Source: Prosthecobacter gellanilyticus
GTDB taxonomy: Bacteria > Verrucomicrobiota > Verrucomicrobiia > Verrucomicrobiales > Verrucomicrobiaceae
NCBI RefSeq assembly: GCF_007992435.1
Contig: NZ_BKAG01000025.1
Span: 1-64,000, forward strand
DNA: 64,000 nt
Reading direction: 5' to 3'
The position numbers and the translations under genes were made by a program. How positions within the stretch are numbered: the stretch's first letter is position 1; the number at the start of each line of letters is the position of its first letter. Below, in pieces: positions 1 through 8,434 of the stretch. Below the pieces are notes generated by a model. That model made no database searches, was not told the DNA's origin, and saw nothing but the letters and a program-made list of their open reading frames with translations.

Positions 1-111
1 CTAAAGTCCGCGCTCCACTGGCGCTGCGGCCTGCGGCCTTTGACCGTGCTGCCGCGGGCTTTCGCTGTGGCGCGGAAGACCTTGGATGATTCAGGTTATT
101 GATGTCCGACA

Positions 112-999
112 CTATTGCAGCACCGCAGGCTTCATGATGCCTGCCATCGGGTGCTTGCTGACGGTTTCCCAGGCGATCTCCTGGAGGAGGGTGTTGAGCT
201 TTGCTTTGTCGTCTTCACTCATGCCTTTGAGCGTTTTCAAGGCGAGGGGGACGGGGAGGCCGACGGGGCTGCGGCGGTAGATGACGGCGAAGTGACAGTA
301 GCTGGAAAGGAACTGCAGCGGGAGATTGGCATGGCCCCAGTTATCCTTGAAGAGGTCCCACTGTTTCTTGAGCCCGGGAGCTTGTCCGGCGAGGATTTTC
401 GCGCGCAAGGCGATGGAGGCCTGGCCGACGGGGACGACGAGCACGGAGGGCTTCGCGAGGGTTTGATTGATGCCCTTCACCATGTCCTCGATGTCCTTGG
501 CGTAGCGAGCATTGGCCTCGGCGAGCTTGGTGAGGTCGGTGGCGTCGTGGTCGATCTTCTTCTTGGTCTGCAGGGGATAGACGGGTTCATACTCGTCGTT
601 AGGCAGCCAGTATTCCTGGACGGTGATGCGCAGGTCGGGGTTGTGCTCGAGACCGAGCTTGATGAATTTTTCAATGGCGGGATCGGGCAGCCAGATGGGG
701 GAGAGGGTGAGGACATCCACTTTGCCGGTTTTGAGCACCTGCTTGACGGCGCTTTTGTCCTCGGGGACGAGCCAGTGTTTTTCAACGGTGGAGCCGCCGA
801 TGCTGGAGAGGCCGACGAGTTCATGCTTCAAGCCTGCGGATTGAGCGATCTGCGCGACCTGATTGTAGGTGAAGACGTGGAAGCTGTGACCGCAGGTGGC
901 GATGCGCTGGCCCTCCGCGATGGGTGGGAGGAGGTCCTGAGCCGCAGCGAAGGAGGCAAAGAGGCAGACGAGAGCGAGTGAGAGATGCGAGAGTTTCAT
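112..999 (-). CDS. Exported SGNH-hydrolase-like protein
   Basis: A 295-residue protein with a clear signal peptide (about residues 1-20, ending FAAAQ). Just after it comes a CGHSFHVF stretch that resembles a degenerate block I of SGNH/GDSL hydrolases, with Ser following Gly-His, then a GLSSIGGSTVEKHW stretch. The remainder has no motif I can name. Its start codon overlaps the stop of the upstream sulfatase gene by four bases (ATGA), so the two are translationally coupled and probably act on the same exported substrate. The SGNH assignment is inference from one short motif; an unrelated periplasmic protein is possible. Confidence 0.7.
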   Translation of the reverse strand: MKLSHLSLALVCLFASFAAAQDLLPPIAEGQRIATCGHSFHVFTYNQVAQIAQSAGLKHELVGLSSIGGSTVEKHWLVPEDKSAVKQVLKTGKVDVLTLSPIWLPDPAIEKFIKLGLEHNPDLRITVQEYWLPNDEYEPVYPLQTKKKIDHDATDLTKLAEANARYAKDIEDMVKGINQTLAKPSVLVVPVGQASIALRAKILAGQAPGLKKQWDLFKDNWGHANLPLQFLSSYCHFAVIYRRSPVGLPVPLALKTLKGMSEDDKAKLNTLLQEIAWETVSKHPMAGIMKPAVLQ

Positions 1000-2546
1000 G
1001 GGAGCAGAGGCTTCACAGGCGCCTTGGTTTGGGCATCGACCGGATAAACAGCGTTCTGGCTTTCGAGGCCGGTGATGAGGCCCTGCATGAGGCGTCTCAA
1101 CTCGGTGGCATTCGTGGTGGTGAGGTCCTTTTGCTCAAAGGGATCGTCCTTGAGATTGAAGAGCTGGTAGTGGCTGCCGCCGGAGACCTCGGTGGGGAAG
1201 TAGTGATAGATCACTTTCCAATCACCATCGCGATACGTGGTGAAGTAGGCGGTGCGATGTGGCGAGTGCGGGTAATGCATGAGGAAGGTCTCGCCACGAG
1301 TGCTGTCCGGTTTGCCGGTGAGGAGGGTATCGAGCTTCTTGCCATCGACGGCATGCTTGGCTGGGGATGCGACGCCGGCGAGATCGAGGATGGTGGGGAA
1401 CATGTCATACACGGCGGCCTGCTGGCTCTGCACGGCATTCGCGGCGATGGGCAGGCGCTGCTGATGCTCGTTCGAAGCATTTGGTTTGGCCCAGGCGGCG
1501 ATGAAGGGGACGCGCATGCCGCCTTCATAGTGCGAGCCTTTCTTGCCGCGCAGGGGCGCGGCGCAGGCGACGGCGTGCTCATGGCCGAGCGGGGCATCGC
1601 TGCCGTTATCGCCCAAGAAAAAGACGAGGGTGTTTTCGGCGATGCCGAGGGTGTCGAGATGATCCAGGAGATCGCCCAGGGATTTGTCCATGCCTTCGAT
1701 GAGGGTGGCGAAGTTCTGCGCCTGCTCGGGCTTGCCGCTGTCCTTGTAATGAGCGGCGTAACGTGGATCTGACTGATGCGGAGCGTGGACGGCGTACTGG
1801 GCGAAGTAGAGGAAGAAGGGCTTCTGGGCCTTCACGGAGTCGTCGATGTGAGACTTGGCTTCGAGGGTGAGGGCATCGGTGAGGAAGATGTCCTGGCCGT
1901 GATACTTCTCGAGGCCGGGGACGGCGTTGCCAGGCTTGCCATCCTTCTTCTTGTTGTTGTTTTTACCCTTTTTGTTCGTAGCGATGCCGCCGAAGTTTTG
2001 CTTGCCGTAGTAGCTGCCGGGTGCGCCGATGGAGGCACCGCCGACGTTGATGTCGAAGCCGATGGCCTGTGGGTTGGAGGCCTCGAACTCACGGGGGGCG
2101 AAGTGGCCTTTGCCGACGTGGATGGTGCGGTAGCCGTTGGATTGAAGCAGCAAGGGAAGCGTGACATCGCCCTTCTTGAGGCCCTGCCAGTTCCAATCAG
2201 GAGCGCCTTGTGGGCCGGCGTTGTCGGTGTCGGGATTGATCCAGTTCGTGGTGCGATGACGAGCGGCGTTCTGGCCGGTCATGATGGAGATGCGCGTGGG
2301 CGAGCACACGCTCATAGCGCAGAAGTTGTTGAAGCGGATGCCGCGCTGCGCGAGGCGCTCCATGTTCGGCGTGCGGTAGTAGTCGTTCAGCGGGTAGCGC
2401 TTCGGCTTGCCCTGGGCATCCGTGAGGAAGGGCAGGGAGGTGTCCATGACGCCCATATCATCCACCAGCATGATGACGATGTTTGGCGGAGCGGAAGCGA
2501 GGAGGGTGGTGCTGAGGGCGAGAAGGACGAGGAGCAGGTGTTTCAT
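996..2546 (-). CDS. Exported arylsulfatase (FGly type)
   Basis: A 516-residue sulfatase of the alkaline phosphatase superfamily that should hydrolyse sulfate esters outside the cytoplasm. Signal peptide at residues 1-18. The metal-binding MLVDDMG lies near residue 27, and the CSPTR signature with Cys81 is the residue converted to formylglycine. GKGHF stands where most family members have GKWHLG, and FLGDNGS supplies the second Asp-Asn metal site. A Lys/Asn-rich insert (KKGKNNNKKKDGK) sits near residue 195. The gene overlaps both neighbours by four bases (ATGA at 996-999 and 2543-2546), so the fatty acid hydroxylase, this sulfatase and the SGNH-like protein form one operon. Substrate cannot be told from sequence. 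Confidence 0.93.
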   Translation of the reverse strand: MKHLLLVLLALSTTLLASAPPNIVIMLVDDMGVMDTSLPFLTDAQGKPKRYPLNDYYRTPNMERLAQRGIRFNNFCAMSVCSPTRISIMTGQNAARHRTTNWINPDTDNAGPQGAPDWNWQGLKKGDVTLPLLLQSNGYRTIHVGKGHFAPREFEASNPQAIGFDINVGGASIGAPGSYYGKQNFGGIATNKKGKNNNKKKDGKPGNAVPGLEKYHGQDIFLTDALTLEAKSHIDDSVKAQKPFFLYFAQYAVHAPHQSDPRYAAHYKDSGKPEQAQNFATLIEGMDKSLGDLLDHLDTLGIAENTLVFFLGDNGSDAPLGHEHAVACAAPLRGKKGSHYEGGMRVPFIAAWAKPNASNEHQQRLPIAANAVQSQQAAVYDMFPTILDLAGVASPAKHAVDGKKLDTLLTGKPDSTRGETFLMHYPHSPHRTAYFTTYRDGDWKVIYHYFPTEVSGGSHYQLFNLKDDPFEQKDLTTTNATELRRLMQGLITGLESQNAVYPVDAQTKAPVKPLLP

Positions 2547-3355
2547 GCGGGCGTGTGAGGGTGCGGGCGGGTGGTGACCTCCTGGAAGCGGGCTTCGTAG
2601 TCCTTGTGGTTCGTGCCGAGTAGGCGGTCCCAGAGATTGAAGTAGAGGCCGTAGTTTCCGCGCATCTTCTCGTGATGCTGGATGTGATTGGTGGGTGTGT
2701 TAATGAACTTGCCGAACCAAGTTTGCAACATCCAGCGCGGGTAGAATTCGTAACCGGTGTGACCGGCGACATTGAAGGTGATCTGCCAGATCATGAAGAC
2801 CAGGAATGCAATGGGATGCATGGGCATGGTGAGGACGAGCAGGGGAAAGATGCCTGCCTGCACGACAGCCTCGAGAGGTGCGAAGGAGTAAGACGCCCAG
2901 GGGCTGGGATTGGTGCTCTGATGATGCACCTTATGAAACAAGCGGAAGAGCTTCCGATGGTGCATGAGGCGGTGGGTCCAGTAGAAGTAGGCGTCGTGAA
3001 TGAAGATGGCGACGACGATGCTGGCGAAGAACCAGAGCCAGCCGTAGTCGCCGATGTTCTTGTAGATTTTTAACCAGCCTGGCCTGCCGAGCAGAAGAGT
3101 GCCGGTGCCGACGAGGGCGTAGATGACGACGGTGCTGAGTGACCAGAGGAACTCGCGACGGAGATCCGAGGGCAGGGGATCACGCTGAATGATTTTTCGG
3201 CGCCACCAGCGCTTTTTGAAAAACACATAGGCGAGCAGCCAGGCGATGCCGGCGAAGATGGCGTAGCGCAGCCACTGCTCGATGGCGATGCCGACGAGCA
3301 TCTGCTGGATCTTTGGGAAGCGGAAGCCTTGGCGCGCGGCGAGGAGGAAGGTCAT
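2543..3355 (-). CDS. Sterol desaturase / fatty acid hydroxylase family protein
   Basis: A 270-residue integral membrane di-iron protein. Hydrophobic segments lie near residues 30-47, 72-90 and 105-122 and again after residue 160. The His clusters of the family are present: HDAYFYWTHRLMHH (H120-H133), HKVHH (141-145) and a late NHIQHH. Members hydroxylate or desaturate lipids such as sterols, hopanoids, carotenoids or fatty acids; the sequence does not say which. It is the first gene of a three-gene minus-strand operon, ending in an ATGA overlap with the sulfatase. Confidence 0.9.
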   Translation of the reverse strand: MTFLLAARQGFRFPKIQQMLVGIAIEQWLRYAIFAGIAWLLAYVFFKKRWWRRKIIQRDPLPSDLRREFLWSLSTVVIYALVGTGTLLLGRPGWLKIYKNIGDYGWLWFFASIVVAIFIHDAYFYWTHRLMHHRKLFRLFHKVHHQSTNPSPWASYSFAPLEAVVQAGIFPLLVLTMPMHPIAFLVFMIWQITFNVAGHTGYEFYPRWMLQTWFGKFINTPTNHIQHHEKMRGNYGLYFNLWDRLLGTNHKDYEARFQEVTTRPHPHTPA

Positions 3356-3402
3356 GGGCGGTTCGGGGGGAACGGTACGCTTCGAAGTTCGTGGTTTGTT
3401 TT

Positions 3403-3437
3403 GACAGGATTAACAAGATTCCAGGATTTCAGGATTG
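3403..3437. repeat. Short AGGATT periodic array
   Basis: AGGATT or AAGATT recurs at 3406, 3415, 3423 and 3431, giving 8-9 bp spacing in the short gap between the hydroxylase gene and the second sulfatase. No protein is encoded here. Confidence 0.6.
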
Positions 3438-3454
3438 GAACCCTTTTTGATGGG

Positions 3455-4873
3455 TTACTTGTTTGCTGGAGTTCTTGCCTTTGCTTTGGCTTTGGCGGCG
3501 GGTTTGGGTGGGGCTGTGGGGTCTTCGTTGGGGCTGCCGTGCCATTGCGGGGGGATGTTGCGGGAGTTCCATTCGTTCCAGGCGGCGGTGAGATCGGCGA
3601 CGAGATCGGGCTTGGTGGAGGCGAGATTGTGGGTCTCGCCGATGTCGGTGGTGAGATCGTAGAGCTGCCAGCCGGACTGGGTTTTGGTCTCCATGTCACG
3701 CACGTCGACGAGCTTCCACTGGCCGCGGCGGATGGCTTTCTGCGGGCCAAAGCGCCAGGCGAGCATGTCGTGGGGCGGCTCAGTCTTTTCGCCCTTCAGA
3801 TGCGGGAGGAGATCGGTGCCTTCGAGGCCTGCGGGTGGTTTGGCACCGGAGGCGGCGCAACTAGTGGGGAGGATATCCAGCGTGGAGACGGGGTGGTCGT
3901 AGGTCTTGCCAGCCTGCAGCTTGCCGGGCCAGGAGATGAAGAATGGGACGCGGATGCCGCCTTCGAGAGTCTGGCCTTTGTCGCCACGCAAGGGGGTGTT
4001 GATGCCGGTGTTGTAGGCAAAGAAGGGTTTGCGGCCGGAGCCGCCGTTGTCGCTGAAGAAGAAGACGAGGGTGTCAGGATGGTTGGCCTTCAGTTCAGCG
4101 GTGAGGCGGCCGATGGAGTCGTCCAGGCCTAACAAAAGGGAGAGATAACCGCGGCGGTTTTCATCGGTGACGCTGGCGGGGATGCGGGACTTGAGCTTTT
4201 CAGCGACTTCGAGCGGTGTGTGGACGGCGTTGTAGGCGAGGTAGAGGAACCAGGGCTGCTTCGTGTTCCGGCCCATGAAGGAGAGGGCTTCATCGGTGAA
4301 GAGGTCGGTGGTGTAACCGTCCAGCTTCTGGAGTTCGCGACCGCGGTAGATCATGTCGTGCGAATGCGCGGAGCCGAACTCGGGCTCGGCGTCTTTGTGC
4401 AATAAGTAGTTATGTCCGCCGACGAGGAAGCCGAAGAACTCGTCGAAGCCGCGTGACTGCGGGTGATGGGCGGCATCGAAGCCCTGGTGCCATTTGCCGA
4501 TCAGCGAGGTGGCGTAGCCGGAGTCGTGCAGGACATTGGCAATGGTGCGCTGGTCGAGCGGGAGGCCGAGCTTGGCTTCATCGCCGACATGGGGATTGAA
4601 CTCGTGACCGAAGCGGGTCTGCGATTTGCCGGTGAGGAATCCGGCGCGGGAGGGGCTGCAGTAAGGTGCGGTGACGTAACCGGAGGTGCAGCGGATGCCG
4701 CTGGCGGCGAGGGCATCGAGATGCGGTGTGGGGACCTCTTTGCCACCATGGGCGCCGATGTCTGCGTAGCCGAGGTCGTCAGCGACGATGACGAGGATGT
4801 TCGGTTGGGCGGACGCGGGAAAGGTGAGCGCGAGAGCGAGGCAGAAGGAGGTGAGGAGGGCGGGCCACTTCAT
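3455..4873 (-). CDS. Exported arylsulfatase (FGly type)
   Basis: A 472-residue sulfatase with a signal peptide (residues 1-22, ending ASAQ). It has the metal-binding VADDLGYAD near residue 30, CSPSR with Cys72 as the formylglycine precursor, IGKWHQG and FFFSDNGG. The last 25 residues are an Ala/Lys/Pro-rich tail rather than part of the fold. It is transcribed in the same direction as the downstream lipid hydroxylase operon, but about 100 bp away with an AGGATT array between them, so co-transcription is uncertain. It is more canonical at the GKWH motif than the sulfatase at 996-2546. Confidence 0.94.
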   Translation of the reverse strand: MKWPALLTSFCLALALTFPASAQPNILVIVADDLGYADIGAHGGKEVPTPHLDALAASGIRCTSGYVTAPYCSPSRAGFLTGKSQTRFGHEFNPHVGDEAKLGLPLDQRTIANVLHDSGYATSLIGKWHQGFDAAHHPQSRGFDEFFGFLVGGHNYLLHKDAEPEFGSAHSHDMIYRGRELQKLDGYTTDLFTDEALSFMGRNTKQPWFLYLAYNAVHTPLEVAEKLKSRIPASVTDENRRGYLSLLLGLDDSIGRLTAELKANHPDTLVFFFSDNGGSGRKPFFAYNTGINTPLRGDKGQTLEGGIRVPFFISWPGKLQAGKTYDHPVSTLDILPTSCAASGAKPPAGLEGTDLLPHLKGEKTEPPHDMLAWRFGPQKAIRRGQWKLVDVRDMETKTQSGWQLYDLTTDIGETHNLASTKPDLVADLTAAWNEWNSRNIPPQWHGSPNEDPTAPPKPAAKAKAKARTPANK

Positions 4874-4971
4874 GGAAGTGGTGAAACGCCGGGGAGAAAC
4901 CTTTTTAACCGCAGATTACGCGGAGGGCGCAGATAGGTTCCAGACACGCTGAAGCGTGAGCTCTTATGCGA
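4874..4971. repeat. Gap with CGCAGAT array and palindrome copy
   Basis: CGCAGAT, CGCGGAG and CGCAGAT occur at 4910, 4919 and 4928 (9-bp spacing). A 17-base copy of the palindrome ACACGCTGAAGCGTGAG lies at 4944-4960; the same core forms one arm of a large inverted repeat at 52823-52883. Confidence 0.6.
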
Positions 4972-6006
4972 CTAGCGCGACTTCTGTTTGAAGAAGAGGA
5001 AGGCGACGCAGCTGAGGAGCAGGGCGGAGGAGGCGAGGAGGATGGTGCTCTGGGGGATGGCGACCGTGGTGGCTGTAGCGGGGGATTCGTTGGCCAAGGG
5101 GATGACTTGGGCCTGGGTGACGACAGTTTCGGGGAGTTTCATCTCGACCTGCTTCGCGGGCTCGGAAGCGGTGGTCTTTTTGTCGGCAGCATCTTGAAGG
5201 GCTTTGGGCCAGTCGACATTCAGGAGGATGTCCCAGCCGGGGTTGTCGTTTTTCAGGCGGCAGGAGCAGCGACCGACGAGGAACATGCAGGCTTCCTCGA
5301 GAGCGGTGTCATCGAGATGGGTGAGGGGCCATGCGCCGAGGACGCGGCCTTTGCCGAAGACGGCGGCGGCGAAGGAGCCCTGGGCGGGGTCGACCTTGCC
5401 GGTGGGGCCGGAGAGCATGGTGATGAGCAGCTTTTCAGCGGGGTCATCGCTGCGCAGGCGGAGCGTGGTGAACTTCAGCAGCAGGGCAGGGCCGGGGCCG
5501 AGCTGGCTGTCGGGATCGTTCGGGTCCTGGATGGGGAGGGCGGCGACGTTTTCGAGAAATTTTAAGCGCTTCTCGATGCGGGCGATCTCGGCTTGGTCCT
5601 CGGGCTTGCCGGAGTCGACGATGACCCAGACGACGGATTCACCGGCGAGAATGCGCTTGAGGATCTCGGTGCGGCCGGGGGAGTCGAGCACGGCGGCGAG
5701 GGCGGCTTTGTCGAGGTCGCCGGACCAGACGGTTTGGGATGTGGTTTTGGAGTCGAGCAGCTCGGCCTTGGTGATGGCGACATCGCGAGCGGTGGCGATG
5801 TCGAGGTTGGCCTTGCCGTTGGCGCGCAGGGGGCGGAGGAGATCCGTGAGTTCCGCGTTTTGCGAAGTCGTGGCCGGGACGGTGAGCTTGAAGCGGTCGG
5901 TCTCCCAACGGTCCAGGGCATAGCGGAAGACCGGGATGGTGCAGGCGCAGGTCTGGGCCTGGAGCAGGGTGGCGGAGAGAAGAACGAGGAGGCTGGACCG
6001 GAGCAT
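4972..6006 (-). CDS. Exported protein, CxCxxPVFRYAL type, C-terminal membrane anchor
   Basis: A 344-residue protein with a signal peptide (residues 1-17) followed at once by CACTIPVFRYALDRW, a motif I recognise from uncharacterised exported proteins of verrucomicrobia and planctomycetes. A single hydrophobic segment (about residues 319-337) followed by KQKSR suggests a C-terminal membrane anchor with the bulk outside the cytoplasm. The middle mentions no known catalytic motif; the paired Cys near the N-terminus and CSC near residue 248 could form disulfides. Function unknown. It is separately promoted from the sulfatase downstream (about 100 bp gap). Confidence 0.8.
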   Translation of the reverse strand: MLRSSLLVLLSATLLQAQTCACTIPVFRYALDRWETDRFKLTVPATTSQNAELTDLLRPLRANGKANLDIATARDVAITKAELLDSKTTSQTVWSGDLDKAALAAVLDSPGRTEILKRILAGESVVWVIVDSGKPEDQAEIARIEKRLKFLENVAALPIQDPNDPDSQLGPGPALLLKFTTLRLRSDDPAEKLLITMLSGPTGKVDPAQGSFAAAVFGKGRVLGAWPLTHLDDTALEEACMFLVGRCSCRLKNDNPGWDILLNVDWPKALQDAADKKTTASEPAKQVEMKLPETVVTQAQVIPLANESPATATTVAIPQSTILLASSALLLSCVAFLFFKQKSR

Positions 6007-6118
6007 GATGTGGCGTGTCGGCGTTGAGAACGATCAGGGGAATCCAAAGTTGCGCCAATCCACTTGGCTTTGGGAACACGTATTGTGGGTAACTGACTAA
6101 CCTCAACATACACATCTT

Positions 6119-6292
6119 ATGAAAACACTCCCTCTTCTTTTCCTGGCCATCATGCTCACGGTGAACTTCACCAGCTGCCGGAGCCGTGGCGGTCCTGCCC
6201 AACGTGTGGGTGCTGAAATGGACCATGCCGCATATCATGCAGGCCGGGGCATTTCGAAGGCTGGCCAGGCGATCCAGCGGGCAGCGAACTGA
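6119..6292 (+). CDS. Small entericidin-like lipoprotein
   Basis: A 57-residue reading frame, ATG to TGA, encoding a hydrophobic leader MKTLPLLFLAIMLTVN followed by FTSC, a lipobox-like site with Cys20. The mature peptide is about 38 residues and ends GRGISKAGQAIQRAAN, which matches the pattern of entericidin A/B peptides (Gly-x-x-Ile-x-x-x-Gly-x-x-Ile-x-x-Ala-Ala). Entericidins are small envelope lipoproteins linked to stress responses. It is divergently oriented from the gene at 4972-6006 across a 112-bp gap. The call rests on the lipobox and amphipathic tail; length is typical of the family. Confidence 0.72.
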   Translation: MKTLPLLFLAIMLTVNFTSCRSRGGPAQRVGAEMDHAAYHAGRGISKAGQAIQRAAN

Positions 6293-6960
6293 GCCAAGCC
6301 GGTGGACGGTAAGCGCTAAACTGTCGACGGTAGCCCGTGCTTAATGGCCGGTGGACCGTCGACAGTGTAGTATCTGCGCCGCATAGGAGTCTATCAGCGA
6401 GAGAAGGTGGTAGCTTCGTAACTTATTGCTAACGCTTAAGGCCGTAATTTTTGGAGGCTTGATGCCAAAATGGCGAATTGGAGTTCAAGAGAAGCCGAGT
6501 GGAGGTGCTAAAAGGTCATATTGCGGATTAATTAACTTTAATGTAACGCTTTGTGTGGAATGGGTGGCTCAGATAGGAGGCGGTGTTCTGCTTACCTGCG
6601 TCTTTGTGGTCTGAAGGCGGTCATCATGGAAACCTCTTGTCAATGAGGTGCTTACGGTTTTATTAGTATCTTTAAAATATCGTTAATGTAACGATATATA
6701 GAGATGTAACTTTGATGTTACGGGCAATGAGCTGGATCGTGCAGTAGCTACGGCTTCGAGCTGACGATCTGCGCTAGATCAGCGGGTCTCAAATTGATAA
6801 ATAACATTTAAGTTTCGATTAAATAACTAAAATGTAACGCTATCAATCGTTGAGGCTTGTTCGTTTGCCAAATGGCTGCAGAGCCGCCTTTGGCGCTTGA
6901 TGGATGGCCACTGTGGCTGAGTTCTTGGGGACAAGACGGCCACTTTAGGCGTGGTGCGAC
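6293..6960. other. AT-rich gene-free gap with repeats
   Basis: About 670 bp with no convincing gene. It starts with a hairpin (CTGTCGACGG at 6321-6330 pairing with CCGTCGACAG at 6356-6365). Beyond 6430 the composition drops to AT-rich. AATGTAACG recurs at 6540, 6685 and 6831, 145-146 bp apart, with two looser copies at 6704 and 6714. The 62-codon frame at 6426-6614 lacks a plausible start region or any recognisable feature. Confidence 0.6.
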
Positions 6961-8070
6961 CTACTCTTTGGGCGGCTTTTGAGTCTTGCGGAAGAGCCAG
7001 TTGAGGATGCCCTTTTTCGGCGGCGGGGCTTCTTCGACAGCGACGGTAGGCTCGGTCTTCTTGGCCTTGGCGACCGGGACTGGGCGCGGGATGGCTTTGG
7101 GGCCTTCGATGATGACGGTCATGCCGGCGGAGACCTGTTTGACGAGTCGGATGACGTCCCAGTTGGCGGTGCGCATGCAGCCGTGACTGGAACTGCGGCC
7201 GATGGTCTGGGGACTATTTGTGCCGTGGATGCCGATGCCGGGCTTGCTGAGGCCGATCCACATGATGCCGACGGGGTTGTTCGGGCCGATGGGGAGGGTG
7301 TAGAAGGTGTCGCTGCGGACGCCGTATTCGAGGACGCTTTTGTCCCAGCGGAAAGTCGGCATCTGGGTGATGCCGATGATGCGCCAAGTGCCGGGAGGGG
7401 TGGCGAGGTAGCCGCTGCCGGGGGTGATGGGGAGGCTGGCGAGGAGCTTTTCACCCTCCCAGAGGTCGAGCATTTTCTCGATGGTGTTGATCTTGATGAC
7501 GCGGGCCTGGAATTCGGGCACTTCAGGAAGCTTGGCCACCTCGGTGAGTTCCTCAATGAGGAAAGGGGTGACATTGGGCACCTTCACGGAATCGCCCGGT
7601 TTGAGGGCGCTCATCTTCACAGGGAGGTTGATGTATTCCAGGAAGTCAGGGGCGCAGTGGAAGCGCTCGGTCAGGAACTCGAGCAGGGAGTCGTAGGGCA
7701 GGTATTTCTTTTTGCTCTGCGCGGAGGGCTGGGTGGGAACCTCGCCGACGAATTTGAGGTCTTCCTCGCGGATGGTGTAGGTGGTGTAGAGTTCGCTGAC
7801 GCTGGAGAGGTCCAGCGTGTGATCTTTGAGCTCGGTCTCGGGCAGGCCTTGGGATTTTTGGTAGCGCTTCAGGGCCTTGGTGCCGAATTCGCCGGGGCGA
7901 CCATCGAGTTTGCCGGGGCCGAAGAGCTTGCTGTCGAGGAAGATCTGGAGACGCAGGATGTCCTCGATGGGCTCGGGGGCCTTGGGGAGGGGATCAGGAA
8001 TGGTGACCGCGCTGAAGGAGCGCAGGGTCAAAGCCAGAAGGAAGAGGAAAAGGAAAGTCAGGTGTTTCAT
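6961..8070 (-). CDS. L,D-transpeptidase (YkuD) with N-terminal peptidoglycan-binding region
   Basis: A 369-residue envelope enzyme that should crosslink peptidoglycan or attach proteins to it. I place the start at 8070 because MKHLTFLFLFLLALTLRSFSA is a clean signal peptide; a longer frame upstream adds 59 unlikely residues. After the leader comes a PG_binding_1-like segment (LDSKLFGPGKLDGRPGEFGTKAL region), then a LysM-like central part and the YkuD domain. The catalytic signature is intact: HGT followed by SSSHGCMR, with the catalytic Cys near residue 310. The tail (about 35 residues) is Pro/Lys-rich. Monocistronic as far as I can see. Confidence 0.93.
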   Translation of the reverse strand: MKHLTFLFLFLLALTLRSFSAVTIPDPLPKAPEPIEDILRLQIFLDSKLFGPGKLDGRPGEFGTKALKRYQKSQGLPETELKDHTLDLSSVSELYTTYTIREEDLKFVGEVPTQPSAQSKKKYLPYDSLLEFLTERFHCAPDFLEYINLPVKMSALKPGDSVKVPNVTPFLIEELTEVAKLPEVPEFQARVIKINTIEKMLDLWEGEKLLASLPITPGSGYLATPPGTWRIIGITQMPTFRWDKSVLEYGVRSDTFYTLPIGPNNPVGIMWIGLSKPGIGIHGTNSPQTIGRSSSHGCMRTANWDVIRLVKQVSAGMTVIIEGPKAIPRPVPVAKAKKTEPTVAVEEAPPPKKGILNWLFRKTQKPPKE

Positions 8071-8434
8071 TTCAGGGGAGATCGGGAGAATCTCGAAAAG
8101 CGGTCGTGAATAGATCACGCCGTCCATGTCCATACGCGCAAGAGGGGCGAGATGCAACAGGGAGGGCGGTGGGGAAATTGGCGGTATGCTATAGCAGCTG
8201 TCAGGCCGGGTTTGAGAGGCGGGCTCGCTGGGCTTCGAGGCGGTCAAGGCGGCTGTCCCAAGTTCTGTGTGATCTTCTTCAGCCTATATATAATAGGGAC
8301 GTAGTCTGGAGGGGGAGAGTAAGGTTGTTGAGCTGGCTCTTGGAGGAAACGAACTGGAAAGTTCGTTCTACGGTGGGGTGCATTTTTGGTGCAGAGGACT
8401 TGAGTCGGCGGGGAGGCTCGCCAGAGATGAAGGC
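8071..8434. other. Divergent intergenic region with TGGAA palindrome
   Basis: A 364-bp gap between divergent genes. A possible -10 hexamer within TATATATAATAGG at about 8283-8295 would serve the glycosylase gene. A palindrome AACGAACTGGAAAGTTCGTT at 8348-8367, followed by CTACGG, belongs to the TGGAA-centred family also seen at 10967 and 11000. No other gene is visible. Confidence 0.5.

Noticed and set aside
6426..6614. A 62-codon frame in the AT-rich gap
   Set aside because: No ribosome-binding site, no recognisable protein feature, and it overlaps repeats.
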